A stretch of DNA of 64,000 bases from Lachnospiraceae bacterium UBA1760 (GTDB lineage: Bacteria; Bacillota; Clostridia; Lachnospirales; Lachnospiraceae): NCBI GenBank assembly GCA_002314775.1, contig DCHE01000088.1, positions 1 to 64,000 of the forward strand. The letters run 5' to 3'. A program made the position numbers and the translations under genes. The stretch's first letter is position 1; each line of letters opens with the position of its first letter. The notes under the pieces were generated by a model. The model made no database searches. It worked only from the letters and a program-made list of their open reading frames with translations, and was not told the origin of the DNA. Positions 9,201 to 18,039 of the stretch are shown here, one piece after another.

Positions 9201-9462
9201 TTCACTTGCACTTGGAATGGCGGATCAGATTCAGGCGGACACCTCAGCGGTTAACCTTGACATTATGTTCTTGGATGAGGGCTTCGGTTCCCTTGATGAC
9301 CATTCAAGAAATGAGGCAGTTAAGGTGCTTAAGCAGATGGCCTACGGAAGCAAGCTTATTGGTATTATTTCCCATGTTTCAGAGCTTAAGACTGAAATTG
9401 AGGACCAGCTGGTAGTTACAAAGGATGAGACAGGAAGCCATGTTAAGTGGCAGAACGGGTAA
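6280..9462 (+). CDS. sbcC: Exonuclease subunit SbcC (Rad50-like SMC ATPase)
   Basis: 1060-residue ATPase partner of SbcD. The Walker A motif GDTGSGKTT is near residues 34-42. Two long Lys/Glu-rich coiled-coil arms flank a zinc-hook motif, CPVCGSLEHP, near residue 536 at the apex. The ABC signature TLSGGES is near 963 and Walker B FLDEGFGSLD near 997. The length is normal for the family. Translation starts inside the sbcD stop (ATGA overlap). The complex trims palindromic or blocked DNA ends during repair. Confidence 0.95.
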   Translation: MKPLKLTLEAFGSYGKREVIDFTKTSQNLFLVTGDTGSGKTTIFDGIVFALYGEACSSYKKEGMLLQSQFAGLDVVPTVTLEFADGQGDDARIYKVTRCPRHEEPKKRKGSTGSLTNDVAETVSLIMPDGTEYPKKETNQKLEEIVGLSKKQFMQVAMIAQGEFMDLIRQDTKDKKPIFRQLFKTELYDEIKNKLDQRTKEAERELAIIKTECVNDAVKLQFPAGFITTEEYDKLYQAIIEGKLAEADKFVSELSRMIDKLSEKIEDEIKTLNLKKDIYDRAKDEYSKIEELFRYYQIKDNNQRLLAKCEEEKKEIEEMIALSEKLRHSYEIKQVYDVVQALLKDYQDEKKKDEEERKRNPLLVEALAAAGKDEEDKKLKYDEAARNFHMVKEKVRKSKDVLDKKKEAVKEFNRISQVVEENKKVLAKDIAERDKLDDIEKKATEDMKETASWEAKKKNLEYRISEYNAIKELFEEYKKQDLELNQTSEELLDNQNKYKEANDEFVNISREYEEQDRIYNDSQAGILARNLFTGFPCPVCGSLEHPNPCKFDSDFQVLERHELLELKNKSEKKREIRDKLSSKCYELKLKKENYFESKERTVVSINDRLSAIIPVEGSDVSTLYLAFKDFKGMLAREKADIDEEEARYKKAMKTLSNMEDKRKGTELIIQNGEERLKANTLLLENCKATIESYAIQTEYESLEAADEAASEAGLHYANAEEAYKKATAFRAKTESDKIESDTLIAKYQEELPEKRERGNQKYQEYTELLEKYELSEESFKELTHNYGRSKIDEWQKRINNHNANLASAKEMLANAENLIAGREKPDIDTITEKVSVAKAAVEVEEDMVSSLKAILNLDKVVYDSFYSKAATRTGKVRIAGKYRELYNMVAGKNTGKRMDLETFVLRTYLDQILKASNRRLYNMTSGQYELRMVDIDKASEGSNKGLNLMVYSFVTDKQRDIKTLSGGESFMAALSLALGMADQIQADTSAVNLDIMFLDEGFGSLDDHSRNEAVKVLKQMAYGSKLIGIISHVSELKTEIEDQLVVTKDETGSHVKWQNG

Positions 9463-9472
9463 GGAGGAATAG

Positions 9473-10921
9473 ATGGAAAAGATAAATGAGGTTCCAAACA
9501 TTATCTCACTTAAGAATATAAGAAGAGAGTTTGAGGATGGATTTGCAGCGGTTGAGGATTTTACTCTTGATATAAAGAAGGGTGAATTCGTAACATTTCT
9601 CGGACCATCAGGCTGTGGAAAAACAACAACACTAAGAATGATTGCAGGCTTTGATAGGCCAACATCAGGAGAGATTTTGCTTGACGGTAAGGAGATAAGT
9701 ATGCTTCCGCCAAACAAGAGGCCAATCAATACAGTGTTTCAGAGGTATGCATTATTTCCACATCTGAATATTTTTGACAACATTGCTTTCGGATTAAAGC
9801 TTAAGAAGCTCCCAAAGCAGGAGATAACAAGGAAGGTTAAGAAGGCCCTTGAGATGGTTGATCTTGAAGGCTTTGAGAAGAGAAGAGTCACAACTCTTTC
9901 AGGAGGACAGCAGCAGCGTATCGCTATCGCAAGAGCCCTTGTAAATGAGCCGGAGATACTTCTTTTAGATGAGCCTCTTGGTGCTCTTGATCTAAAGATG
10001 AGAAAGGAAATGCAGCTTGAGCTTAAGGATATGCATAGAAAGCTTGGAATAACATTTATCTATGTAACTCATGACCAGGAAGAGGCACTTACAATGTCAG
10101 ATAAGATTGTTGTAATGTCTGAGGGAAAGATTCAGCAGATTGGAACACCTGAGGATATTTACAACGAGCCTAAGAATGCGTTTGTTGCCGACTTTATTGG
10201 CGAGAGTAATATTTTCAGTGGAATTATGACTGGAAAGCTTAAGGCAAGATTCTGCGGAGCGGAGTTTGACTGCCTTGACGATATTGAAACAGGAACCCAC
10301 ATTGATGCGGTTATTAGACCGGAGGACGTAATAATAACCTCTGAGGCAGAAGGTAATATAAAGGGTGAGGTAATCTCGGTGATATTCAAGGGAATTCATT
10401 ATGAGATTACAGTTCTGTCTGGAAAGAACGAGATTGTAATACAGTCTACGAAGCAGGCCAAGGTGGGTGACAGGGTTGGACTTAAGGTTGAGCCAGATGG
10501 AATTCACATCATGGAGGCTGAAAATACAACCAACAAATTTGAGACAGGAATATCTGATAAGGATTATTCACTTAAGCTTCTTGATGGAAAGATTAAGTGT
10601 GATTTGACAAAGGTTATTCCTAATTCGAAGCTTAAGGAGGACACCTTAGTTGATGGAAATGATAACGAAATCGACACAGAGAAGATTAAAGTGATAGTAA
10701 CCATCAATCCTTTTGATATAGAGATGAGCGATGATGAGGAGGCTGGTATTGTAAGCGGACATATCATCAACCTTATCTACAAGGGTGACCACTACAGCTA
10801 TGTAGTAAGAACGGATGACGAGGAAGACTTTATCGTAAATGATGAGGATCTTTGGAATATGGATGACAGGGTAAGCCTTATAATTCCGGATGAGAGCGTG
10901 AGCTTTGCATTAAAGAAGTAA
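9473..10921 (+). CDS. potA: Spermidine/putrescine ABC transporter ATPase
   Basis: 482-residue ABC ATPase that powers polyamine uptake. Walker A GPSGCGKTT is near residue 44, the Q-loop is FQRYALFPHL, the signature LSGGQQQR is near 142 and Walker B LLLDEPLGALD near 164. TOBE-type beta domains follow. The protein is about 100 residues longer than typical PotA, with an acidic second TOBE-like unit after residue 350. AAGGAGG precedes the ATG. It heads a four-gene cluster with two permeases and a binding protein. Assignment to polyamines rests on gene order and the binding-protein family; another organic cation is possible. Confidence 0.88.
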   Translation: MEKINEVPNIISLKNIRREFEDGFAAVEDFTLDIKKGEFVTFLGPSGCGKTTTLRMIAGFDRPTSGEILLDGKEISMLPPNKRPINTVFQRYALFPHLNIFDNIAFGLKLKKLPKQEITRKVKKALEMVDLEGFEKRRVTTLSGGQQQRIAIARALVNEPEILLLDEPLGALDLKMRKEMQLELKDMHRKLGITFIYVTHDQEEALTMSDKIVVMSEGKIQQIGTPEDIYNEPKNAFVADFIGESNIFSGIMTGKLKARFCGAEFDCLDDIETGTHIDAVIRPEDVIITSEAEGNIKGEVISVIFKGIHYEITVLSGKNEIVIQSTKQAKVGDRVGLKVEPDGIHIMEAENTTNKFETGISDKDYSLKLLDGKIKCDLTKVIPNSKLKEDTLVDGNDNEIDTEKIKVIVTINPFDIEMSDDEEAGIVSGHIINLIYKGDHYSYVVRTDDEEDFIVNDEDLWNMDDRVSLIIPDESVSFALKK

Positions 10922-10965
10922 GGACAGTAATCATTTGCAAAAATAATATTCATAAGGAGAAAAAA

Positions 10966-11766
10966 ATGAAATCACTTCGTTTTTCGAGAAAGACACTTGG
11001 TATTCCATATGCACTTTTTCTCATTTTGTTCGTTGTGGCTCCTCTTTTTGTCATCATTTATTATGCATTTACAAATGGTGAGGGCCATTTTACAATTGAA
11101 AATTTCACGCAGTTTTTCACAGACCCAAACACGATAGGTACTCTCGGCTACAGCTTTGTTTTGGCCGTAGTTACTACCGCGGTGTGTCTTGTTTTGGCGT
11201 ATCCGATTGCATATATACTAGCTAGAAGCAGCCTTAAAAATAAGGCGGCTGTGGTTATGATATTTGTAATGCCAATGTGGATTAACTTTACACTCAGAAT
11301 CTCGGCACTCAAGGAGGTGCTTACAGTAATTGAGGGAAATCTTGCATATCATCCGTTTCTCAATTCAGTAATCGGTATGACCTACGATTTTCTTCCATTT
11401 ATGATTCTTCCAATCTTCAACACGATTGAGAAGCTTGATGGAAGCCTGATGGAGGCGGCAAATGATCTTGGAGCTGGGGCGGTTGATACCTTCCTCAAGG
11501 TTACCCTTCCACTTTCACTTCCGGGAATCGTTAGTGGTATTGTAATGGTATTTTTGCCTTCGATGACAAACTACGTTGTGCTTGATATGCTTTACAATAG
11601 TACATACATTATGGGAAGCCTTATCGGAAGCTACTTCTCAGCCTACGACTGGAATCATGGTTCGATGATATCCCTGATACTCCTTGTCATCATTCTCCTT
11701 ATTACTCTGTTCACGGGTAAGTATACTGAGGATGACACAAGCAGGAGAGGAGGTGCATTACTGTAA
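10966..11766 (+). CDS. potB: Polyamine ABC transporter permease PotB
   Basis: 266-residue inner-membrane permease with about six transmembrane helices and the EAA loop (EAANDLGAGAVDTF) that docks on the ATPase. The N-terminus (LGIPYALFLILFVVAPLFVI) is typical of PotB. It overlaps the start of the next permease by one base. Confidence 0.88.
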   Translation: MKSLRFSRKTLGIPYALFLILFVVAPLFVIIYYAFTNGEGHFTIENFTQFFTDPNTIGTLGYSFVLAVVTTAVCLVLAYPIAYILARSSLKNKAAVVMIFVMPMWINFTLRISALKEVLTVIEGNLAYHPFLNSVIGMTYDFLPFMILPIFNTIEKLDGSLMEAANDLGAGAVDTFLKVTLPLSLPGIVSGIVMVFLPSMTNYVVLDMLYNSTYIMGSLIGSYFSAYDWNHGSMISLILLVIILLITLFTGKYTEDDTSRRGGALL

Positions 11767-12560
11767 TGAAGAAGATTCCAAAGATAATATTTATTATAAT
11801 TATGCTTATTGCGATGTATGCACCAATCCTTATTCTTGGATTTTACAGCTTTACTACATCGGCAAATATCGGCTCGGTTCACGGCTTTTCAATGAAGAAC
11901 TATGTAACACTTTTCACTGAGGAGTCTCTTATCAATATGATAATAGGAACCATTTTACTTGCTGTGGGTTCTGCACTTCTTGCAACCCTTATTGGTACTC
12001 TTGGCGCTATCGGTGCCTTTTACTCAAAGAAGTACTCAGCAGGCTTCATTAACACGATGAATCAGATACCTGTTGTAAATGCAGATGTCGTGACAGGTTT
12101 TTCTATCTGTATTCTTCTCATTGTAGTATTTGGAATGAGCAAGGACAGTTATATTCCACTTGTCATTGGACACACTGTGCTTTCGGCACCATTTGTTTAC
12201 CTTTCTGTAGTTCCAAGGCTTAAGCAGATGGACCAAAGCCTTTACGAGGCGGCTCTTGATCTTGGGGCCACTCCGGGTATTGCACTAAGAAGGGTAGTTC
12301 TTCCTCAGATTATGCCAGGCGTTGTCTCGGGATTCGCACTTTCTATAACGCTTTCGCTGGATGATTATTTCATCGCCAGCTACACAAAGCCTGCAACCTT
12401 CGACACTATCAGTACATATGTTGTAAATGCTACTAAGGGTTCACAGACTGATATAAAGACTGCTCTTTGGGCACTCTCGACAGTTATTTTTGCTATTGTT
12501 GTTATCTTAGTAATTGTTATGAACCTTTCTGGCAGAAAAGATAGAAGGGAGGCAAGATAG
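11766..12560 (+). CDS. potC: Polyamine ABC transporter permease PotC
   Basis: 264-residue second permease subunit with about six membrane helices and an EAA motif (EAALDLGATPGIALRRV), characteristic of PotC. It starts on the last base of potB and ends one base before the binding-protein gene, so the cluster is tightly coupled. Confidence 0.88.
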   Translation: MKKIPKIIFIIIMLIAMYAPILILGFYSFTTSANIGSVHGFSMKNYVTLFTEESLINMIIGTILLAVGSALLATLIGTLGAIGAFYSKKYSAGFINTMNQIPVVNADVVTGFSICILLIVVFGMSKDSYIPLVIGHTVLSAPFVYLSVVPRLKQMDQSLYEAALDLGATPGIALRRVVLPQIMPGVVSGFALSITLSLDDYFIASYTKPATFDTISTYVVNATKGSQTDIKTALWALSTVIFAIVVILVIVMNLSGRKDRREAR

Positions 12561-12561
12561 T

Positions 12562-14100
12562 ATGAAAAGAAAAAGCTTATTAAAGCGGATTACAGCTTAT
12601 ACGCTTGCAACAATGCTTTCTTTAACCTTCACTCTTGGCTCTGGTTACGCGAAAGATACATATGCTAAGTCTAATTCCAAGGAGGATGAGGAGATAGTTC
12701 TTCGAGTGTGTAACTGGGAGGAGTATATTGACCTTGGCGGCTGGGGCGAAGATGAGTTAATCGAGCTCGAGGATGGTACTGAGATTTTAGGCGAAAATGC
12801 TCTGTATGAGGATTTTGAGACCTGGTACTATGAGATCTACGGTAAAAAGGTTAAAGTTGAGTATTCCTGCTTTGGTACCAATGAGGACCTATATAATATG
12901 CTTAACATGGGCGATGAGTATGATTTGGTATGTCCTTCAGATTATATGCTTATGAAGCTTATCGCCGAGGATAAGGTGGTTCCTTTCTCGGATGAGTTTT
13001 TTGATACATCCGATGAGAATAACTACTACATTAACGGTGTTTCACCGTACATCAAGGCAGCCTTTGAGGAAAACAAGATAAATGGTGAGCCTTGGAGCAG
13101 GTACGCTGCGGGATATATGTGGGGAGTGACAGGTCTTCTTTACAATCCTGAGGAGGTTAGCGCTGAGGATGCTAAGAGCTGGAAGCTTCTTGAAAATGAA
13201 AAATACAAAAGAAGAATCACGATTAAGGATAACGTTAGAGATTCCTATTTCTCTACACTTGCTTCTGAGAAGAGAGACCTTCTTGTTAGCGAGGAGTTTG
13301 TAAACTCGCCAGACTATCATGAAAGACTCGCTGAGGAGATGAATGATGTCAGTATTGATACCATAAATAAGGTTCAGGACAGACTTCAGGATATCAGGGA
13401 AAATGTTTATTCCTTTGAGACTGACAGTGGTAAGGCTGATATGGTAACTGGAAAGGTTATAGCTAATTACCAGTGGTCAGGAGACGCGGTTTTTGCGATG
13501 AATCAGGCTGAGGAGGAAGATTTATATCTATCATTTTCGGTTCCTGAGGAGTGTACAGATCTGTGGTTTGATGGATGGATTATGCTTAAGAGCGGCATCG
13601 ATGGGGATACAGAGAAGCAGAAGGCAGCAGAGGCATTTGTGAATTACTGTTCAATGCCGGAGGCAGCCGTTAGAAATATGTATTACATCGGATATACCTC
13701 CTGTGTGGCTGGAACACACTATGGAAGTACTGTATTTGACTATTTGAAGTACAATTATGAGGCTGGCGAGGATGAGGAAGATACTATAGATTACTCTGTA
13801 GGATTATTCTTCTCAGGAGACGCAGAGGACCCTGACTACGTGCTTACTGTACCAGAAAGTCAGGCAAACAGGCAGGTATATGCACAGTATCCAACTGCGG
13901 ATGTACTCAACCGAAGCGCTATCATGCAGTACTTTGATGCTGAGGCCAACAAGAACATTAATCAGATGTGGATTAATGTAAGATGCTATAATATAAGAGA
14001 TGTTAAGCCAGCTGTTTGGATTACAATAGGAGTGATTATACTACTGATTGCTGCACTTATAATTAAACGAAGACTCGACAAAAAGGCTTATGGACTGTAG
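12562..14100 (+). CDS. potD: Polyamine-binding protein with C-terminal membrane anchor
   Basis: 512-residue extracellular solute-binding protein of the PotD type. The N-terminus is a classical signal peptide (basic residues, then LATMLSLTFTLGSGYA) without a lipobox cysteine. The body begins with the PotD-like VLRVCNWEEYID, contains the family-typical YDLVCPSDYM and carries an acidic insertion around residues 405-415. Unusually, the C-terminus is a single hydrophobic helix (AVWITIGVIILLIAALII, near 483-500) followed by a basic tail. This would hold the protein on the membrane in place of a lipid anchor. The family is longer here than the usual ~350 residues. Confidence 0.87.
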   Translation: MKRKSLLKRITAYTLATMLSLTFTLGSGYAKDTYAKSNSKEDEEIVLRVCNWEEYIDLGGWGEDELIELEDGTEILGENALYEDFETWYYEIYGKKVKVEYSCFGTNEDLYNMLNMGDEYDLVCPSDYMLMKLIAEDKVVPFSDEFFDTSDENNYYINGVSPYIKAAFEENKINGEPWSRYAAGYMWGVTGLLYNPEEVSAEDAKSWKLLENEKYKRRITIKDNVRDSYFSTLASEKRDLLVSEEFVNSPDYHERLAEEMNDVSIDTINKVQDRLQDIRENVYSFETDSGKADMVTGKVIANYQWSGDAVFAMNQAEEEDLYLSFSVPEECTDLWFDGWIMLKSGIDGDTEKQKAAEAFVNYCSMPEAAVRNMYYIGYTSCVAGTHYGSTVFDYLKYNYEAGEDEEDTIDYSVGLFFSGDAEDPDYVLTVPESQANRQVYAQYPTADVLNRSAIMQYFDAEANKNINQMWINVRCYNIRDVKPAVWITIGVIILLIAALIIKRRLDKKAYGL

Positions 14101-14120
14101 ATAATGTAAAGGAGAAGCCG

Positions 14121-14657
14121 ATGAGCTGGGAGATAGAATTTTTAAAATACATTAGGGAGAACATGACAGGGCCTGTGCTGGATAAGATTATGGTTTTTAT
14201 AACCAGCCTTGGAAATGCGGGCATTTTCTGGATACTGCTGTCAATAGTACTTCTCATTCCGAAAAAGACCAGAAGAACCGGTATGTTTATGGCGATAGCG
14301 CTATTAATCGACGTGATACTCTGCAATGGAATAATTAAGCCTATTGTTGGAAGAATAAGACCCTATGAGGTGGCGGAGGGAATAGATTTAATAATTAAAA
14401 AGCCAACGGACTCGTCATTTCCTTCCGGACATACTGCAGCAAGCTTTGCGGCAGCTGTGGCAATTCTATTTTCAGGCAGAAGGCTTTGGGGCAGTCTTGC
14501 TATAGTTCTGGCAGCTTTGATTGCATTTTCCAGATTGTATTTATTTGTACACTATCCAACAGATGTTATCTGTGGCTTGATTCTTGGAATACTCTGTGCA
14601 GTGGCTGCATATTTCATTATGAAATACAATGAGAAGAAAATGAAATTCTTACAATAA
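14121..14657 (+). CDS. PAP2-family membrane phosphatase
   Basis: 178-residue membrane protein of the type 2 phosphatidic acid phosphatase family. All three phosphatase motifs are present: KX6RP as KPIVGRIRP, PSGH as SFPSGHTAAS and SRX5H-like as SRLYLFVHYPTD. About five hydrophobic helices surround them. Candidate substrates are undecaprenyl pyrophosphate or other lipid phosphates. AAAGGAG precedes the ATG. It lies 20 bp after potD and may be cotranscribed. Confidence 0.88.
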   Translation: MSWEIEFLKYIRENMTGPVLDKIMVFITSLGNAGIFWILLSIVLLIPKKTRRTGMFMAIALLIDVILCNGIIKPIVGRIRPYEVAEGIDLIIKKPTDSSFPSGHTAASFAAAVAILFSGRRLWGSLAIVLAALIAFSRLYLFVHYPTDVICGLILGILCAVAAYFIMKYNEKKMKFLQ

Positions 14658-14665
14658 GTATAAAA

Positions 14666-14707
14666 AACTGGCAGCAACCACGAGAGCAGTTGCTGCCAGT
14701 TTTTTTG
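14666..14707. terminator. Strong bidirectional terminator
   Basis: A 13-bp perfect inverted repeat, AACTGGCAGCAAC (14666-14678) with GTTGCTGCCAGTT (14689-14701), is flanked by A-rich sequence on the left and a T run on the right. It separates the + strand phosphatase from the - strand antiporter and can serve both. Confidence 0.9.
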
Positions 14708-14735
14708 TTATAAGATAAATTCTAAAATTAATCTT

Positions 14736-16058
14736 TTAATCTTCATTTGAGGAATGGACATTTTCAATAGCCTCAGAAGATATTCTGTGCATAACGTCTC
14801 CGCCTTCCTCTGCGACCTGTGAAGAAGGACTCTGCTTAAACATAAGCTTAAGAAGAATAGGGCAAAGGATTGAAGAGATAATGATGAGAAAGATTGTAGC
14901 AACGAGTGGATCGATACCCATAAGCTTTCCATCCTGCATATAAATCAGGCTTGAACCAGCTGCATAAACAGCAAGGGCAACCTCTCCTCGGGCAATCATA
15001 CCACAACCAATAGCTGTGGATTCCTTTCCTTTGAAGCCAAACATCTTTGCAGATAAACTACAGCCAACGATTTTACCAAGGATACCAAGTCCGACAAAGG
15101 CCGCTACAAAGAGAAGATCTGAAGGCTTGAAGGTTGAGAAATCTGCACTGATTCCGATGTAGGCAAAGAAGATAGGTGTAAATATCATATATCCATTTAC
15201 AATGACCTTTCTATCAACCACTGAGGTCTCATCAAGTCCAGAGAGCATAAGTCCTGCCATATAAGCACCGGTGATTGCAGCGATTCCGAAGAATTCCTCT
15301 GCAGCATATGCGTAGAAAAGACACATTGAAAGTGCAAATATACTTGTACGTCTCTTTCTTGGATATATCTTAACAAGTCTTCCAAAAAGGAATCTTAAGA
15401 ATAAACCAACACCAATTGTAAATACGAAGAAAAGGACAGCCTTTAAAAGAGTGAGTCCTATGCTTCCACCGCCGTTTGAGCTTGTGATGATACTGAGTGC
15501 AATAATACCTAGAACATCATCGATTATTGCAGCGCTAAGTATAGTCTGTCCAGCCTTTGAATTTAACTTTCCGAGCTCTCGGAGTGTCTCGACTGTGATA
15601 CCAACGCTTGTTGCAGAAAGAATACATCCAACAAAGAGTGCATTCATAAGCTTATCATGGTTAGAGAATTCACCTATACCACCCATAAACATCAGGGCGC
15701 CAAGGGCTCCGAGTATGATAGGCACGAAAACACCGAAGCAGGCAATAACTGTTGCGGCAAGACCTGAACGCTTGAGCTCCTTGAAATCAGTCTCAAGTCC
15801 GCTGGAGAAAAGAATAAATACAACACCAATCTGTGAAAAGCTGTGAAGAACATCCATCTCAGTACCTGTCGGATTAACAATTCCTTCAAAACCAAGCCCA
15901 AGCTTTGTGAAAATTGCGGGACCGATGAGAATTCCTGCAATGATCATTCCAACAACCTGAGGAAGCCCAAGCTTTCTCATCAGCATACCCAAAAGCTTTG
16001 TTGAAAGAAGAATAATGGCACAGTAATAAAGAATATTCATTACATTAAAAGTTTCCAT
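14736..16058 (-). CDS. CPA2-family Na+/H+ (or K+/H+) antiporter
   Basis: 440-residue integral membrane protein with 12-13 predicted helices, the only clear - strand gene in the window. The start (MKILYY-like after METFNVMNIL), GLPQVVGMIIAGILIGPAIF, the ILSAAIIDDVLGIIALS segment with paired aspartates, and GMIARGEVALAVYAAG are hallmarks of the KefB/NapA-type CPA2 exchanger domain. There is no TrkA-N/RCK regulatory domain, so this is the short form. AAGGAGAT precedes the start on the reverse strand. The ion specificity cannot be told from the sequence. Confidence 0.9.
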   Translation of the reverse strand: METFNVMNILYYCAIILLSTKLLGMLMRKLGLPQVVGMIIAGILIGPAIFTKLGLGFEGIVNPTGTEMDVLHSFSQIGVVFILFSSGLETDFKELKRSGLAATVIACFGVFVPIILGALGALMFMGGIGEFSNHDKLMNALFVGCILSATSVGITVETLRELGKLNSKAGQTILSAAIIDDVLGIIALSIITSSNGGGSIGLTLLKAVLFFVFTIGVGLFLRFLFGRLVKIYPRKRRTSIFALSMCLFYAYAAEEFFGIAAITGAYMAGLMLSGLDETSVVDRKVIVNGYMIFTPIFFAYIGISADFSTFKPSDLLFVAAFVGLGILGKIVGCSLSAKMFGFKGKESTAIGCGMIARGEVALAVYAAGSSLIYMQDGKLMGIDPLVATIFLIIISSILCPILLKLMFKQSPSSQVAEEGGDVMHRISSEAIENVHSSNED

Positions 16059-16218
16059 AAAGTCATCTCCTTAATGATTAGTAAAAAATAATAGATAATT
16101 TTTATTATCAAAAGTAGTTATAACACTAAAAATGATTTATGACTATAGAAATTTAAACAAATATTAAAAATATTTACACATAAAATTAATAATCCATATA
16201 CATATGAAGAAATATATA

Positions 16219-16254
16219 TGTTATACTAAACTGATTGTCCAAGGGATGCCTTGG
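16219..16254 (+). promoter_or_regulatory. Extended -10 promoter with adjacent palindrome
   Basis: TGTTATACT at 16219-16227 is an extended -10 element in the gap between the divergent antiporter and esterase genes. A 6-bp inverted repeat, CCAAGG-GATG-CCTTGG (16239-16254), begins 11 bases later, around or just after the expected transcription start. It could be an operator or a 5' leader hairpin. Confidence 0.4.
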
Positions 16255-16299
16255 AAAAGGGATGGAATAAAAATGTAAAGAGATGGTATAGAGGGAAAT

Positions 16300-17334
16300 A
16301 TGACATTAATAAGCAAGGAAGATATTAAGGAGTTTATTGAGAAGGCAAATGTTTTTGAAAGGATAGATGTACCCGAGTTTTGGAAAAAGCTGTATAAGGG
16401 AAGTCTAATCGCAAAGGTGTTTGACGGACTTGATAGTGGACTTTCAATTCAGGGAATCCTGGTAAGAGAGCTTGTTGAGGACTTTAATGGAATAGTTCAG
16501 AAGATGATTGGGAACAGCGCTGAAAAGAGTGAGCTTGAGAAGGAGTTTGATTATCCGGCTGTATTTGAGGTGGAGAAGATTGATACACCCAATTTTGTGA
16601 TGGAAAGGCTTCACTGGAAGAACTCTGGCAGTAAGAAGGTTATTCTTCAGCTTCACGGAGGCGGATATATAGGTGATTTGAAGAACTATTATCGTGTTTT
16701 TGCAGGACTTTATTCAGAGGTCAGCCACGGAATGGACGTGCTTACCATAGATTACAGAACTGCTCCTAAGGATTTATACCCTGCGGCGCTTGAGGATGCA
16801 CTTTATGCCTTTGACTGGCTTTTGGAACAGGGCTACAGCGAGAAGGATATCTATGTTTGTGGTGATTCAGCAGGAGGCGGACTTACTCTTTGCCTTTGTC
16901 ATTATCTGAAGGATAAGGATAGAGAGCTTCCTAAGGGACTTGTTCTCATGAGTCCATGGGCCGATCTTACCTGTAGTGGTGAGTCGTACACAGAAAATTT
17001 TGAAATTGATCCTCTTTTTGGCAGGGAAAAGTCAAAGATTATGTATGAGAATCCATATTATGGCGAGCATGATCCACATGATAAGTATATTTCACCAGTT
17101 TTCGGTGATTTTGATGACTTCCCACCAATGCTTATTCAGGCAGGTACCAATGAGATGCTGCTCTCAGATTCTAAGACTGTTGCAAAAAAGGTTAGAGAGG
17201 CGGAGGGAAAGGTCAGATTATCGGTTTACGAGGGGATGTTTCATGTGTTCCAGGTAGGTACAACTATGATGCCTGAGTCAAAGAGGGCCTGGGCAGAGAT
17301 AGAAAAATTCTTTGAGAAGGTTGAAGAATTATGA
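16300..17334 (+). CDS. Alpha/beta hydrolase, HSL-type esterase
   Basis: 344-residue cytoplasmic esterase of the hormone-sensitive-lipase family. The oxyanion-hole motif LQLHGGGYIGD is followed by the nucleophile elbow GDSAGGG with Ser190. A downstream Asp region (QAGTNEMLLSDS) and the catalytic His near 315 (GMFHVFQ) complete the triad. There is no signal peptide. AGAGGGA lies before the ATG. The natural substrate is unknown; small acyl esters are typical for the family. Confidence 0.9.
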   Translation: MTLISKEDIKEFIEKANVFERIDVPEFWKKLYKGSLIAKVFDGLDSGLSIQGILVRELVEDFNGIVQKMIGNSAEKSELEKEFDYPAVFEVEKIDTPNFVMERLHWKNSGSKKVILQLHGGGYIGDLKNYYRVFAGLYSEVSHGMDVLTIDYRTAPKDLYPAALEDALYAFDWLLEQGYSEKDIYVCGDSAGGGLTLCLCHYLKDKDRELPKGLVLMSPWADLTCSGESYTENFEIDPLFGREKSKIMYENPYYGEHDPHDKYISPVFGDFDDFPPMLIQAGTNEMLLSDSKTVAKKVREAEGKVRLSVYEGMFHVFQVGTTMMPESKRAWAEIEKFFEKVEEL

Positions 17335-17507
17335 TGGCATAATTGCTCATTTTATAGAAAAACGTAAGAATGGCAGGGATACATACAATTAAGTGGTATT
17401 AAATATCTTGATATATTAAATATGAGGTTGTATAATTAAGAAAGCTATGTTTATGCTCATTTTTAAGACAACAAAAGTGGTAAATATATAAAACAGAGGT
17501 ATGGAAA

Positions 17508-18023
17508 TTGATTAACGAAAAGAAAGTCGGCCTTATGACGAAGGTTGCAGTTTTTGAAAAAGAAGAAGAGCATCATGATCTGGCAATGTGCAAATACTTT
17601 CCAGAGGATTATGTAAAGTTTAATTGCCTTAGAACCCTGGTTTCTACCACGGTATGTTTCTTCATGATATTTGGACTTTACATAATGACAAATTTCGAGG
17701 AGATACTAAATCAGCTCAATGATATGGATTATATGGCCATGATTAAAAAAATTATGACCTATTATGTGCTGTTTGCATTAATCTTTGAGGTGATTGGTTT
17801 CATTGTTTATAATATAAGATATATTCTGGCAAAACCGGAACTGATTGAGTATAACCATAATCTTAAGAGATTACTTGCTTATTACGGTCTTGGAAAAAAC
17901 AAGAAGTTTAAGGACGATGAGTTCGACGAGATTGACAAATCACAGATTAAGGTTCGTTCAGGAATAGGCATGGACGAGGATGATTTTGATGATTATGAAG
18001 ACTATGAAGACTATGATGAGTAA
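17508..18023 (+). CDS. Small membrane protein with acidic tail, function unknown
   Basis: 171 residues, not recognised as a named family. Two hydrophobic segments (about 45-65 and 85-108) are joined by a short acidic loop. The C-terminus is strongly acidic and ends in repeated DDYEDYED-type sequence. The start is TTG at 17508, with AGAGG nine bases upstream; an ATG at 17535 is an alternative without a good site. It lies 16 bp before a larger membrane protein with a similar acidic cytoplasmic part and the c-di-AMP genes, so a shared envelope-related role is plausible but unproven. Confidence 0.75.
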   Translation: MINEKKVGLMTKVAVFEKEEEHHDLAMCKYFPEDYVKFNCLRTLVSTTVCFFMIFGLYIMTNFEEILNQLNDMDYMAMIKKIMTYYVLFALIFEVIGFIVYNIRYILAKPELIEYNHNLKRLLAYYGLGKNKKFKDDEFDEIDKSQIKVRSGIGMDEDDFDDYEDYEDYDE

Positions 18024-18039
18024 GGGGAGGATAGTATAA

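Noticed and set aside
14736..16058. Plus-strand frame at 15451-15846 and other long shadows of the antiporter gene
   Set aside because: The minus-strand frame encodes an intact CPA2 antiporter with a good ribosome site; the others lack any family match or start signal.
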